Positions 1-10,002 of a DNA stretch of 64,000 nt are shown here, piece after piece (within the stretch, counting starts at the first letter, position 1; each line of letters opens with the position of its first letter). The DNA comes from Leptospira jelokensis (lineage in GTDB: Bacteria; Spirochaetota; Leptospiria; Leptospirales; Leptospiraceae). The translations under genes and the position numbers were made by a program. The notes beneath the pieces are model-generated. The model saw nothing but the letters and a program-made list of their open reading frames with translations. It searched no databases and was not told where the DNA came from. Where the stretch lies: positions 77,401-141,400 of the forward strand of contig NZ_RQGH01000008.1 in NCBI RefSeq assembly GCF_004769635.1, in the 5' to 3' direction.

Positions 1-516
1 CCTTTGAGCCTAACAAAACCGGTCATTGAGATCTTGTTAAACTCTCTTGGCAGTGTGGTGAAAAAGAACCTGATCAATTGGGGGAGTATGCCCATCATCC
101 GCAATGCCGCCAAGGAGTCCGAGATGGACAAACGCGCGGCCATGGAATACTACGAAAAATTGGAAACCTATATGGTCGACCTCATGAAAGAAGGGGAACT
201 TCTTTCCATTTATCCAGAAGGATCTCGTTCCGAAACTGGGGAGTTACAACCCTTCCGTGCGATGGCGGCAAAACTAGCGATCCGTGCAGGGGTTCCGATC
301 ATCCCGTCTGGGATCGTTGGGGCGACCAATATGTCCAAACCCAAAGCCTTTCTCACGGGTGATGCTTTCAAAACCAAAATCCGATACCAAATTGGAAAGC
401 CGATCCAACCTTCGGAATTTCCAACGGGCCCTGAGAAAAAAGCTGCCAAAGAACTGACAGAAATGTTGGAAAATCGTGTCCGAGAGTTGATGAAAGAGGC
501 AGAATCCATCCTTTAG
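1..516 (+). CDS. 1-acyl-glycerol-3-phosphate acyltransferase (PlsC family), 3' part
   Basis: The reading frame is open from the first base of the window, so the N-terminus lies upstream and is not seen. What remains is the C-terminal part of a PlsC-type acyltransferase, which transfers an acyl chain to lysophosphatidic acid at the inner membrane. Visible family signatures are the YPEGSRS block (the FPEG substrate-binding motif) and the following VPIIPSGI block (motif IV). The catalytic NHX4D motif must lie in the missing part. A Lys/Glu-rich helix closes the protein. Family assignment is good; the exact substrate is inferred. Confidence 0.85.
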   Translation, partial: PLSLTKPVIEILLNSLGSVVKKNLINWGSMPIIRNAAKESEMDKRAAMEYYEKLETYMVDLMKEGELLSIYPEGSRSETGELQPFRAMAAKLAIRAGVPIIPSGIVGATNMSKPKAFLTGDAFKTKIRYQIGKPIQPSEFPTGPEKKAAKELTEMLENRVRELMKEAESIL

Positions 517-619
517 GCTAGACCTTTTTTTGAATCTATGGCATGATTTGAGAAGTTATGTCATTCTCGTCACATTTTCCAATTGAATCTCAAACCGTGA
601 TTATAGAACGTTGTTCTCT

Positions 620-3600
620 ATGAGCACCGAAATTTCGACATATACCCCGCAAAACAAAATCCGCTTTGTCACGGCGGCTTCCCTTTTTGACGGACACGAT
701 GCTTCCATCAATATCATGCGAAGGATCTTACAACAAAGTGGGGTAGAAGTGATCCATTTGGGCCACAATCGTAGTGTCCAAGAGATCGTCCAATGTGCCA
801 TCCAAGAAGACGTACAAGGGATCGCCATTACCAGTTACCAAGGTGGTCACGTCGAATACTTCCAATACATGATTGATTTATTAAAAAAAGAAGGTGCTGG
901 CCATATACGTGTGTTTGGTGGAGGTGGTGGGACGATTTTACCTTCTGAAATCCAAGTATTACACAAATATGGTGTGACTCATATTTATTCTCCAGATGAA
1001 GGTCGAACCTTAGGTTTACAAGGGATGATCAACGATGTTGTCAAACAATCTGATTTCCCTACCCCATCGTCATTTAACGGAGATTTGGCGTCTCATATCC
1101 AAAAGAAAAACTATTTAGCATTGGGACAAGCCATCACACAGATGGAATTTTCGCTTTTACAGGAAAAAACTAATTATACAATTAATTTTGATTTTCCCAC
1201 TCCTAAAAAAACTATCCCAGTTCTTGGAATTACAGGTACAGGTGGTGCCGGCAAATCTTCGTTAACCGATGAACTTGTCCGTAGGTATTTGGATGATTTC
1301 CCAAACCAAACCATTGCAATTTTATCTGTGGATCCCTCCAAACGGAAAACAGGTGGGGCACTTCTCGGTGACCGCATTCGCATGAATTCCATTTTTAACG
1401 ATAGGGTGTACATGCGTTCCTTTGCCACGAGAGAAGCAAATATCGCGCTCAATCGTAGTGTAAAAGGTGCCATTCAAATTTTAAAATCAGCTGGGTATGA
1501 TCTTATCATAGTTGAAACAGCAGGGATTGGACAAAGTGATTCCGAAATCACAGAAGTGGCCGATGTATCATTGTATGTGATGACACCTGAATATGGTGCA
1601 GCCACTCAGTTAGAAAAAATTGATATGATCGATTACGCAGATGTGATTGCGATCAATAAATTTGATAAACGAGGGGCACTGGATGCGTTACGTGATGTCA
1701 AAAAACAATACCAAAGGTCCCGAAATTTATTCAATGATCCGATTGATGCCATGCCAGTGTTTGGCACCATTGCATCTCAATTCCAAGATGCAGGTACTGA
1801 CGAATTGTATGCACACCTCATTGGTGTTGTGATCCATAAGGCAAAACTGGAATGGAAATCAAAATACCAAAAAAATCAAAATGGTAGAGAGGCATCAGTT
1901 GTCCTTCCACCTGACCGAGTTCGTTACCTAACAGAAATCAAAGAAGAAATCAATCGAAATGCAGATTGGATCAAACAGGAAGCAGAACTTGCTAGGTCCG
2001 CCTACCAACTGAAAGGTGCCATTTCGCAACTTTCTAAAAAAGGGAAAAATGTCACCGAATTGGAAACGGAATACCAATTGGTATGGAATACTTTGTCCGT
2101 TGATTCGAGAAAGATCATTGAAAATTGGTCCGATACCATCGCATCATTTCGGAAAGACCAGTATTCTTATTTTGTTCGTGGAAAAGAGATCAAGGTAGAT
2201 AATTATACTGTATCCCTTAGCCATCTTAAAATTCCAAAAATTGCGACCCCACGATTTGTTGATTGGGGAGATATTTTGGAATGGTCTTACCAAGAAAATT
2301 TCCCAGGATTTTTCCCATATACGGCAGGAGTATACCCATACAAACGAAGTGGAGAAGACCCAACTCGGATGTTTGCAGGGGAAGGCGGACCCGAAAGGAC
2401 CAATCGTAGGTTTCATTACTTAAGTTTGGGAATGCCCGCCAAACGTCTGTCAACTGCCTTTGATTCAGTAACTTTGTATGGGGAAGACCCTGACATCCGG
2501 CCAGACATTTATGGAAAAATTGGAAATTCAGGTGTCAACGTAGCAACGTTAGATGATGCAAAAAAACTATATTCGGGGTTTGATCTTTGTGATCCAACAA
2601 CTTCCGTTTCGATGACAATCAATGGGCCGGCACCTATGGTGCTTGCTTTTTTTCTCAATGCTGCCATCGACCAAACTTGCGAAAAATACATTCGTGCAGA
2701 AGGGAAAACCGAAGAGATAAAGTCAAAAATCAAAAAGATTTATGAATCAAAAGGTGTCGCCTTACCAAGATTTGATGGCCCGCTACCAGAATCAAATGAT
2801 GGTTTGGGTTTATTGTTACTTGGTGTGACAGGGGACGAGGTCCTTCCTAAAGACACGTATGAAAAATTAAAAAAAGAAGCACTTTCCCAAGTGAGGGGTA
2901 CAGTGCAGGCAGACATTTTAAAGGAAGACCAAGCACAAAATACTTGTATCTTCTCCACCGAATTTGCGTTAAAGATGATGGGTGATATCCAACACCATTT
3001 CATCCAAAACCAAGTTCGTAATTTTTATTCTGTATCGATCAGTGGTTACCACATAGCAGAAGCAGGTGCAAACCCGATCACACAAGTGGCATTTACCTTA
3101 GCAAATGGATTCACTTATGTTGAGTATTATCTCAGCCGAGGGATGGATATCAATGAGTTTGCTCCCAATTTATCCTTTTTCTTTTCCAATGGAATTGATC
3201 CAGAGTATTCGGTGATTGGGCGCGTGGCTCGTCGGATTTGGGCAAAAGCGATGAAGTTCAAATACCGTGCCAATGAACGTTCTCAAATGTTAAAATACCA
3301 CATCCAAACTTCGGGAAGATCCCTTCACTCCCAAGAGATTGATTTTAATGACATTAGAACCACATTGCAGGCATTATACGCAATTTATGACAACTGTAAC
3401 TCTCTTCATACAAACGCCTATGATGAAGCGATCACAACTCCAACAGAAGAATCGGTACGTCGTGCTGTCGCCATCCAACTCATCATCAATCGGGAATTGG
3501 GTCTTGCTAAAAATGAAAACCCACTCCAAGGGGCTTTCATCATCGAAGAACTCACCAATTTAGTAGAAGAGGCAATCCTTACGGAGTTCAATCGATTGAC

Positions 3601-3994
3601 AGAACGAGGTGGAGTGCTCGGTGCCATGGAACGGATGTACCAAAGGAATAAAATCCAAGAAGAATCTCTCCACTATGAAACCTTAAAACATACGGGAGAG
3701 TATCCGATCATTGGTGTGAATACTTTTCTCAATCGAAATGGATCGCCAACAGTCATTCCTTCGGAAGTGATTCGCTCTACAGATGAGGAAAAAAGGCAAC
3801 AAATTGGGAATCTAAAGGCATTCCAAAACGCAAATATTTCCAAAACCGAAGCGGCGATCACAAAATTAAAACAAGTGGCTCGTGCCAAAGAAAATATCTT
3901 TCAAGAGTTACTAGAAACAGTGAAAGTGGCGTCTTTAGGGCAGATCTCCCATGCCTTGTATGAAGTGGGAGGCCAGTACCGCCGCAATATGTAA
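620..3994 (+). CDS. icmF: fused isobutyryl-CoA mutase IcmF (B12 domain, G-protein chaperone, mutase)
   Basis: This three-part enzyme interconverts isobutyryl-CoA and n-butyryl-CoA using adenosylcobalamin. An N-terminal B12-binding domain (DGHDASIN, about residues 25-140) is followed by a MeaB-type GTPase with a P-loop GTGGAGKS near residue 206, then a mutase barrel. Two positions separate this family from methylmalonyl-CoA mutase. Phe is found in RMFAGEGG (about residue 585) and Gln in [10 protein letters not shown] (about 763), where methylmalonyl-CoA mutase has Tyr and Arg. The length of 1124 aa fits IcmF. The ATG at 620 is chosen; an in-frame TTG lies at 611 and neither has a strong ribosome binding site. 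It stands alone, and the gap upstream is too short for a cobalamin riboswitch. Confidence 0.93.
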   Translation: MSTEISTYTPQNKIRFVTAASLFDGHDASINIMRRILQQSGVEVIHLGHNRSVQEIVQCAIQEDVQGIAITSYQGGHVEYFQYMIDLLKKEGAGHIRVFGGGGGTILPSEIQVLHKYGVTHIYSPDEGRTLGLQGMINDVVKQSDFPTPSSFNGDLASHIQKKNYLALGQAITQMEFSLLQEKTNYTINFDFPTPKKTIPVLGITGTGGAGKSSLTDELVRRYLDDFPNQTIAILSVDPSKRKTGGALLGDRIRMNSIFNDRVYMRSFATREANIALNRSVKGAIQILKSAGYDLIIVETAGIGQSDSEITEVADVSLYVMTPEYGAATQLEKIDMIDYADVIAINKFDKRGALDALRDVKKQYQRSRNLFNDPIDAMPVFGTIASQFQDAGTDELYAHLIGVVIHKAKLEWKSKYQKNQNGREASVVLPPDRVRYLTEIKEEINRNADWIKQEAELARSAYQLKGAISQLSKKGKNVTELETEYQLVWNTLSVDSRKIIENWSDTIASFRKDQYSYFVRGKEIKVDNYTVSLSHLKIPKIATPRFVDWGDILEWSYQENFPGFFPYTAGVYPYKRSGEDPTRMFAGEGGPERTNRRFHYLSLGMPAKRLSTAFDSVTLYGEDPDIRPDIYGKIGNSGVNVATLDDAKKLYSGFDLCDPTTSVSMTINGPAPMVLAFFLNAAIDQTCEKYIRAEGKTEEIKSKIKKIYESKGVALPRFDGPLPESNDGLGLLLLGVTGDEVLPKDTYEKLKKEALSQVRGTVQADILKEDQAQNTCIFSTEFALKMMGDIQHHFIQNQVRNFYSVSISGYHIAEAGANPITQVAFTLANGFTYVEYYLSRGMDINEFAPNLSFFFSNGIDPEYSVIGRVARRIWAKAMKFKYRANERSQMLKYHIQTSGRSLHSQEIDFNDIRTTLQALYAIYDNCNSLHTNAYDEAITTPTEESVRRAVAIQLIINRELGLAKNENPLQGAFIIEELTNLVEEAILTEFNRLTERGGVLGAMERMYQRNKIQEESLHYETLKHTGEYPIIGVNTFLNRNGSPTVIPSEVIRSTDEEKRQQIGNLKAFQNANISKTEAAITKLKQVARAKENIFQELLETVKVASLGQISHALYEVGGQYRRNM

Positions 3995-4002
3995 AAAGGA
4001 TA

Positions 4003-4021
4003 GGGTAGGGAAAGTCTACCC
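4003..4021 (+). other. small hairpin just before the next start codon
   Basis: GGGTAG and CTACCC form a 6-bp stem around a 7-base loop, ending 11 bases before the ATG at 4033. The purine-rich 5' arm is the only ribosome-binding-like stretch ahead of that gene, so folding could limit its translation. There is no T-tract, so it is a poor terminator for icmF. The function is inferred. Confidence 0.35.
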
Positions 4022-4032
4022 TTGGTCACATT

Positions 4033-5733
4033 ATGATTTCTTGGGATTTGATCAAAAAACACAAATTGGGAATTCCTCTTTTATGGGACATCACCATGGT
4101 GTTTGTTGTCCTAGGAAACTTAGCTCTTATCATATTTGATTTGAGTTACTTAAGTTTGAGGCCCTTTTATTTCCACAAATTTCCAGAAATCCTCTCTTTA
4201 TATGACAAACCCATATTGGGAATCGAACCTCACCGTACAACGACAGCTTACACTGATTTGGTGGATGACCTAAAATACCTCACACAGTTACGTGACGATG
4301 AGTTTCGTGAATCCCAAAGAAAACATACAAGAGAAGAAATTTATAAAGTGTTAACTTCTCTAAAATCCCAAGTGGCAAATGAAAAATTTGATGCCCTATA
4401 TGTTAATTTTGAATTGGCACTTCAAATTGAAGATGTACAAACCAGAAGGAAAAAAGTAGAAGAGATCCTTAGCCAATTGAATGATTTTTTCAGTGTGATG
4501 GAAGAAACGGATGAAATCACAACACTTGGTGAACTTTCTGAAAAGTATGCTTTTATCAATCGATTGAGCATTGAAACAAACGAAGCAAAAGAAATTTTAT
4601 CCATCATCCAAAAAATGGACAAACGAATGTTAGAGATTGTTGAAACCAATCCATTTGCAATGTCTGGCCAAACACAATTCCTATTGGAAATCCAATCAGG
4701 AATCAAAAACGAATACCAAACTCATAAAACAAAGGCAAGAGATTTAAAAATTAGACAGGAGTTAGATCCAATCCTAGGTCGTGATCGAATTCCTTCAACA
4801 GTAGTCGCCTTTGCATGGTTTTGGAGAGACCAAAACAGATCGTTAGAACAAAAAATTGATTTTTTTAATCAAAATTTTAGAGAGTATTTTTCTCTCAATT
4901 ATTATCGCTCCATCGCTTCTGATGGAAGTCCAGTAAACAACTATTTGTTGTTAGATGCACCATTTCTCTTTTTCTTTTTGGCTGAATTTGTTCTCAGTTG
5001 GTTACTCGCGATCAAAAATAAAACCTACATTGCATGGTTTTTATATCCCATCTACCATTGGTACGATGTATTAGGTCTTATCCCTGTAGTTGAGTTTCGA
5101 TTCTTTCGTTTGGTGCGTGTTTATAAAATTTATTTAATGTTACAAACCAATCAATTCACCAAAATTTTAGGGAATGATTTGATCAGTAAAACATTACGTT
5201 ATTATTCCAACATCATCAAAGAAGAAATTTCCGATATTGTTACCATCCAAATTTTAACGGAGATGCAGAATGAAGTTCGTTCTGGGAATTCACTCGACCA
5301 ATTGGTAAATGCCATTGACCAAAACCGTTCCGAGTTAAAAAAGGTAGCGATCAAAAATATAGCAAAGTCTGCACAAAATCCAAACTTACAAGCGCTGATC
5401 CAAAATTTGGTAACTGAAGTTTCGGAACGAGTGTCGGCAAATATGAAACCCATTTCATTGCTTCCAAAAGAAATGCAGGCAAATCTTACCAAACAAATTA
5501 GTTTAACGATTTATACAGCTGTGTCACAAGCAACAGTTGCGATGGCAACAGACCCTTCTGGAATGAAATCGATAGAGAACTTAATTGATTATCTCATTGA
5601 TGAAATGATCCTTGTGGCAGAAGACCCAGATATGGTGAAACTCAATACCAATATTTCTGTGGCTCTCATTGAAAATATGAAGAAGTCCATTGGTGAGAAA
5701 AAATGGTTAAAATCGGAAATTGGAAGTAGTTAA
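4033..5733 (+). CDS. membrane protein with voltage-sensor-like segment
   Basis: The function is not recognised. One hydrophobic segment sits at about residues 16-40. A predicted extracytoplasmic helical stretch rich in Glu/Lys runs to about 300, followed by two or three membrane segments between about 305 and 360. The last pair, ending YDVLGLIPVVEF and then FRFFRLVRVYKIY, resembles the S3-S4 region of voltage-gated cation channels, with Arg/Lys every third or fourth residue. The remaining 190 residues are amphipathic helices with no pore signature visible. It follows icmF by 38 bp on the same strand. It could be an ion-channel relative or a leptospiral envelope protein; the channel idea rests on one segment only. 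Confidence 0.6.
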   Translation: MISWDLIKKHKLGIPLLWDITMVFVVLGNLALIIFDLSYLSLRPFYFHKFPEILSLYDKPILGIEPHRTTTAYTDLVDDLKYLTQLRDDEFRESQRKHTREEIYKVLTSLKSQVANEKFDALYVNFELALQIEDVQTRRKKVEEILSQLNDFFSVMEETDEITTLGELSEKYAFINRLSIETNEAKEILSIIQKMDKRMLEIVETNPFAMSGQTQFLLEIQSGIKNEYQTHKTKARDLKIRQELDPILGRDRIPSTVVAFAWFWRDQNRSLEQKIDFFNQNFREYFSLNYYRSIASDGSPVNNYLLLDAPFLFFFLAEFVLSWLLAIKNKTYIAWFLYPIYHWYDVLGLIPVVEFRFFRLVRVYKIYLMLQTNQFTKILGNDLISKTLRYYSNIIKEEISDIVTIQILTEMQNEVRSGNSLDQLVNAIDQNRSELKKVAIKNIAKSAQNPNLQALIQNLVTEVSERVSANMKPISLLPKEMQANLTKQISLTIYTAVSQATVAMATDPSGMKSIENLIDYLIDEMILVAEDPDMVKLNTNISVALIENMKKSIGEKKWLKSEIGSS

Positions 5734-5845
5734 ATCCATTCCAATTTCCTTTTTGCAAACAAGTAGCATTCAGTAACCTCGAACACCGTTTTTCATTGAA
5801 AAAATGTCTTGTTTTCTTTCCAAAACAATGTGAAATCGATCCACT

Positions 5846-6421
5846 TTGGTATTCTTAGTAAAGATATTTCTATCATTGTCCTTTTGGTTTTCATTCGGAG
5901 GAGGGGTGGTGGCTAATCCAAATTCGTTAGAATCTAAAAACCATTCTACCTCCAAACAATCTAAGAAAAAGACGCATTCAAATCAGTTTTCCATCCAAAA
6001 GATCAATTATAAAAACCATAAAGGGAATTGGAAACCAATGGATCTAACCTGGGAAGAAAGTTCTGGAGCGGTGGCACCAGAATTCCGTTATGCAAAAACG
6101 TTTCATCTCTTCACCGATGTCAAAAAAATTTTTCTATCTCGAAAGATTATCAAAAATGGAAAATTGGTTTTAGAAGAAACAAAAGAAATCCAACCAAAAC
6201 TTTACCAAAAATGGATGAATGAGCTTTTCAAAAAGGGAATCCATCAAATGTCGAATGAAAAAATCCCGGAAGAACAAATCACAGGTATTAGTTATAATTT
6301 TGTTAAATTTCGGTATAGTTCCACCAAATCAATGTTTTATTATACTTTAGAAGAAATCAACCAACCTGAATGGGAAGAAAAAAAAGCAATCATTGAATCG
6401 ATAGAAAGGATGAAACCATGA
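5846..6421 (+). CDS. small secreted protein upstream of a papain-like protease
   Basis: No family is recognised. A TTG start gives a hydrophobic signal peptide (about residues 1-23, ending near VVANPNS), followed by a Ser/Lys-rich linker and a 140-residue Lys- and aromatic-rich domain. It ends in an ATGA overlap with the protease gene at 6418, so the two are very likely translated together. That coupling suggests an exported partner such as an inhibitor, propeptide-like factor or chaperone of the protease. This is inference from position only. The start could be later, but the signal peptide supports this one. Confidence 0.6.
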   Translation: MVFLVKIFLSLSFWFSFGGGVVANPNSLESKNHSTSKQSKKKTHSNQFSIQKINYKNHKGNWKPMDLTWEESSGAVAPEFRYAKTFHLFTDVKKIFLSRKIIKNGKLVLEETKEIQPKLYQKWMNELFKKGIHQMSNEKIPEEQITGISYNFVKFRYSSTKSMFYYTLEEINQPEWEEKKAIIESIERMKP

Positions 6422-8871
6422 ATCTCAAACTCAAAACAATTTTACTCGGATTTGTATTGATCTCGTTCAATACAATTGTCGCAGAAGAATTTGATCCAAA
6501 TAGCGTACGGTCGCCGGGTTGTAAACCAGGTACTTTTTCTTGTGGGTATATCCCCAGTCCAAAAGAAGTCCAAGATTCAATCCCTCTCAAACGAGATTTT
6601 AATTCATTTGAGGACTTACCATCTTCCATTGATTTATCTTCACAAATGCCTCCCGTTGGGAACCAAGGAAGGCAAAATAGTTGTGTGGCATGGGCAACCG
6701 GTTATGCGATCAAATCCTACCTTTTGAAAAACAACGGCCAAAGTACATCCTATGATCCTCCCTTTGCCGGTGGGAAAGGGAATTATGTGTTTTCCCCAGC
6801 TTTTATCTACAACCAACAGAATGGTGGTGAAGACAAAGGATTGTATTATTATAAAACGATGGAATTTTTGAAGTCAAACGGAGTGGCACCTTGGAGTTCC
6901 ATGCCTTACACAGATAAAGATTATTTGTCGCAACCTTCAGCCGATTCAAAAAGAGAAGCTCTTAAGTATAAAATTAAATCCTTTTCTCGATTGAATTTTA
7001 AAAATCCAGATGAAATTAAACGCGTATTAGCTGGTAAAAATGTTGTGATGGTAGGGATGATCATCGATGACGCGTTTTACAAGTTGAAAGGGGATGCTGT
7101 TTACGATGCCAATGGAGGGCAAAGTTATGGTGGGCATGCCATGACAATTGTTGGGTATGATGACAACAAAAAATCCAAGTCTGGCAAAAAAGGTGCATTT
7201 AAATTACAAAATTCTTGGGGAACCAATTGGGGTGACAAAGGATTTGGTTGGGTTTCGTATTCCATCCTTGCAAAAGTAGGACAAGAAACCTATGCCATCA
7301 TTGATGAACCAGCACCACAAAACACTCAAACACCCACGGTCAATGTAAGTCCGACAAAAAAACCACTTTTACCACCAACTGAAATCAAAGTATCCAAAGG
7401 AGATTTTGATAACAAAATTTTACTCACCTGGAATCACCAAGATTCTGTTGTTGCCTATTTAATCCAAAGGAAGGAAGAGTCTGATTTTTTTGACTTGGCA
7501 TATTCTGATAAACCAAGTTTTACTGATGTGTCAGTTTCACCTAATTCGTCTTATGCGTACCGAATTTTGGCCATTGGAGCTGAAGAAGTATCGGTTGCTT
7601 CTTTGGAAGTTGAAGGTTTTACCTCATCTGAGCCATCAAACGATGGGAATGTCACCCAAGTGGCAGGATTATCGGGAATTGTTTTCTCTACAGGCAATAC
7701 GACCAGTGTACAATTGACATGGTCTGAGGTGGATGGTGCGTTAAACTATTCTGTTGCAAAAGCTGACTCATCATTTAAATGGAAAACCATTGGAAATACG
7801 AAATCTACTGATTTTGTGGATGGTTCACCAAAATCGGGTGAAGTGAATTATTACAAAGTAAGTGCAGTGCTCAGTTCGAAACTTTCTACTGAATGGAGTG
7901 ATTCCATTGCGGTTGAAGTTGCCAACCAAAATTTGTTACCCAACCAAGTGAGTCAGCTATCGGCAACGAATGGAGATTATGCGAATAAAATTCAATTGAA
8001 TTGGAAAGCAGCACCTGGTGCTAAAAATTATTTCCTGTTTCGTTTTGATGAAAATGCCGAACCATCTGGCCAATTTGAAGTTTCGGGAACTTCGTATACA
8101 GATACAGATACAACCATTCAAAATGGAAAATCATTTATTTATACTGTGATTGCGGCAAATGATATGGGTTATGCGGAACCAAGTGAAGTTGCGTTTGGAA
8201 AAACAGATCCTGGTCTCACAAAACGGGCTGGTGGAGTCACGCTGGCAGCTCCGAAACAATTAGTTTCAAATCCAGTAGGAAAGGACAAACAAGTGTCTTT
8301 AAAATGGGATGCGGTGAAGGATAGTTTTGAATATTACATATACCGAAAACCAATCCAAAATGGGAAACCTGGTAAGTTGGAATTTGTGTCGAATGTAGAT
8401 GGTAAAAAAACAAATTATACAGAACCTTTCCCTGGTAAATCGGGAGATTTATTCTTATATTCCGTTCGTTCCAAATCAGAATTTGGATCTGAGTCTAAGG
8501 ACTCTAATTTTGTTTCTGTTTTTTGGAATGAACCGAAACAAATGGTAAAAAAAAGAGCAATGTCTTTAGAAGAATTGCCCACTCAATTTACAGGAAAGTG
8601 GTCTTCTATGTATTGGAATCCAAAACTTGGTCCACAAAATTTACTAATGGAAATTTCCGGAAATGGGCAAGACTTTGTCGCAAAACTAAAGTTAAATGAT
8701 AAAGAAGTAAAACAATTCACAGGTTCTTGGACACCTGGTAGTAAAATGATTAAAACAAAAGGTTTTAGTTTGGAACTTTCAAATTCCTTGGAAGGGAATT
8801 CAATAGTACAGTTCCAATCCATCAAAGAAATTGAAAATGGAGTGGAACTGAGTTTCGAAAAAGAAAATTAG
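6418..8871 (+). CDS. secreted papain-family (C1) cysteine protease with fibronectin III-like repeats
   Basis: A signal peptide (residues 1-22) precedes a C1A peptidase domain. The oxyanion Gln83 is in GNQG, the nucleophile Cys89 in QNSCVAWA, the general base His240 in GGHAMTIVGYDD, and Asn265 in LQNSWGTNWGDKGFGW. All four catalytic positions are present, so activity is expected. From about residue 325 to 710 come four fibronectin type III-like modules, each with a W...V..Y.I/LYR pattern. A 100-residue C-terminal domain follows. The protein is probably exported or surface-placed, with the modules holding it to a substrate or the envelope. The first 50 mature residues contain a Cys pair (CKPGTFSCG). 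Confidence 0.87.
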   Translation: MNLKLKTILLGFVLISFNTIVAEEFDPNSVRSPGCKPGTFSCGYIPSPKEVQDSIPLKRDFNSFEDLPSSIDLSSQMPPVGNQGRQNSCVAWATGYAIKSYLLKNNGQSTSYDPPFAGGKGNYVFSPAFIYNQQNGGEDKGLYYYKTMEFLKSNGVAPWSSMPYTDKDYLSQPSADSKREALKYKIKSFSRLNFKNPDEIKRVLAGKNVVMVGMIIDDAFYKLKGDAVYDANGGQSYGGHAMTIVGYDDNKKSKSGKKGAFKLQNSWGTNWGDKGFGWVSYSILAKVGQETYAIIDEPAPQNTQTPTVNVSPTKKPLLPPTEIKVSKGDFDNKILLTWNHQDSVVAYLIQRKEESDFFDLAYSDKPSFTDVSVSPNSSYAYRILAIGAEEVSVASLEVEGFTSSEPSNDGNVTQVAGLSGIVFSTGNTTSVQLTWSEVDGALNYSVAKADSSFKWKTIGNTKSTDFVDGSPKSGEVNYYKVSAVLSSKLSTEWSDSIAVEVANQNLLPNQVSQLSATNGDYANKIQLNWKAAPGAKNYFLFRFDENAEPSGQFEVSGTSYTDTDTTIQNGKSFIYTVIAANDMGYAEPSEVAFGKTDPGLTKRAGGVTLAAPKQLVSNPVGKDKQVSLKWDAVKDSFEYYIYRKPIQNGKPGKLEFVSNVDGKKTNYTEPFPGKSGDLFLYSVRSKSEFGSESKDSNFVSVFWNEPKQMVKKRAMSLEELPTQFTGKWSSMYWNPKLGPQNLLMEISGNGQDFVAKLKLNDKEVKQFTGSWTPGSKMIKTKGFSLELSNSLEGNSIVQFQSIKEIENGVELSFEKEN

Positions 8872-8895
8872 GTTCTCTTGTGCTTAAGTGGTAGA

Positions 8896-8925
8896 TTACA
8901 ATCCATTTCTTTAAATGGATTGTAA
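8896..8925. terminator. 13-bp perfect hairpin across the cytochrome stop codon
   Basis: TTACAATCCATTT (8896-8908) pairs perfectly with AAATGGATTGTAA (8913-8925) around a CTTT loop. It lies between two convergent genes, and the stop codon of the minus-strand cytochrome gene (8911-8913) falls in the loop and arm. It probably acts as a two-way transcript end or 3'-end stabiliser. No T-run follows on either strand. Confidence 0.55.
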
Positions 8926-9786
8926 GTACATCCAAACTGCTTTGAGTTCTGTGTCAGTTAGTTTTGACAAACTTTGCCAAGGCATGGGAAATTTCATTTC
9001 GGAGCCATCGGGACGTTTGCCTGTTCGGATGGCTTGGATAAAACTGTTTTCGGAATAATGGGTTAGTCCCACCTTTGTAATGTTTTGTGCATGGGGCCAT
9101 TCAGGAGGAGCACCTTGGATGGGTCCACCGACCAATTTCATGCCATGGCATCCCGTGCAAGTGGCTGCCACATACTTTCCATATTCTAAGGAGACTGTTG
9201 GTTTCAGATTCTCTAAATGTTTTACATCATGGTCTATCTGTTCTGCTGAAACGAGAATTGGAATTTCACCGATTAAGTATAAAAATCTACCCAATGGTCC
9301 TGGTTTGATTTCCCCTTGTTCTTTGTTCACAGCAGGTGTTGAACGAAGGTAAGCGATCAGTTTACCCACATCTTCGTTTGTCATCCCTTGGAAATCAGTG
9401 GATGGCATAAAGATAAGCGCTCGTCCATTTTTGCCAACACCATGGCGTATCGCAATTGCCAATTCTTCATCACTCCGATCTTTGAGTATCCCTCCGATAC
9501 CAGCTGTTAGGTTCGCACCTGAGATTGTCCCGATGGCTGGGTCATTGATGAAAGTTTTACCACTTCCATCAACATCGTGGCAATCACCGCAACCGCGAGA
9601 TTGGTAAAGGCGTTTCCCTTCCAAAAGGTCTTGAGGGGAATTGAATTTTGGGATTCGGGTTTCGTTCACAGTGAAAGTTTTTCCCATGCGGTTGCCACTG
9701 ATTAGGTATACCGCAGAGACAACTGCTGTGAGGAGGAGGAATAGGGTTACGAAAAAGATAAAGAGGATTCGGGAAATTTTTTTCAT
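8911..9786 (-). CDS. membrane-anchored dihaem cytochrome c
   Basis: An uncleaved N-terminal membrane helix (about residues 7-30) is followed by two class I cytochrome c domains. The haem-attachment motifs are CGDCH (Cys66, Cys69, His70) and CTGCH (Cys210, Cys213, His214). Likely Met ligands are in FMPST (Met127) and KFPMPW near the end. The layout matches the small cytochrome subunits that pass electrons from periplasmic dehydrogenases to terminal oxidases. No dehydrogenase or oxidase gene is next to it, so the partner is unknown. It converges with the protease gene, and its last codons lie inside a strong hairpin. Confidence 0.85.
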   Translation of the reverse strand: MKKISRILFIFFVTLFLLLTAVVSAVYLISGNRMGKTFTVNETRIPKFNSPQDLLEGKRLYQSRGCGDCHDVDGSGKTFINDPAIGTISGANLTAGIGGILKDRSDEELAIAIRHGVGKNGRALIFMPSTDFQGMTNEDVGKLIAYLRSTPAVNKEQGEIKPGPLGRFLYLIGEIPILVSAEQIDHDVKHLENLKPTVSLEYGKYVAATCTGCHGMKLVGGPIQGAPPEWPHAQNITKVGLTHYSENSFIQAIRTGKRPDGSEMKFPMPWQSLSKLTDTELKAVWMYLQSI

Positions 9787-9841
9787 AGGTGGAGGAATTG
9801 GAGTGGAGTAGGGGATTTGGTCAAGTGGGATTTGTGGGGGA

Positions 9842-9905
9842 ATTTGCGGAAATTATCTCCCCGCCCTGACAATGGGTGGGGTTATCCACCCGCCACCCAT
9901 TGACG
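9842..9905. repeat. GC-rich palindromic intergenic element
   Basis: In the 216-bp gap between two minus-strand genes, CAATGGGTGG (9870-9879) pairs perfectly with CCACCCATTG (9893-9902). An internal alternative pairs GGGTGG with CCACCC at 9886-9891. The stretch is much richer in G+C than its surroundings. A related CCACCC/GGGTGG and CCCGCC arrangement occurs at 19744-19792. It may be a dispersed repeat. It lies upstream of the cytochrome gene and could also act on its transcript. Confidence 0.5.
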
Positions 9906-10002
9906 CCAACCTACCACAAATCTGCTCGATCGACGAACCTTAATTCAAAACCCCAAAAAAATTCCTAACAAAAGTTCATGTTAAGCGTGCATTGTGTTCG
10001 TG

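Noticed and set aside
517..619. Possible cobalamin riboswitch ahead of icmF
   Set aside because: About 100 bp is too short, and no B12-box-like sequence is seen.
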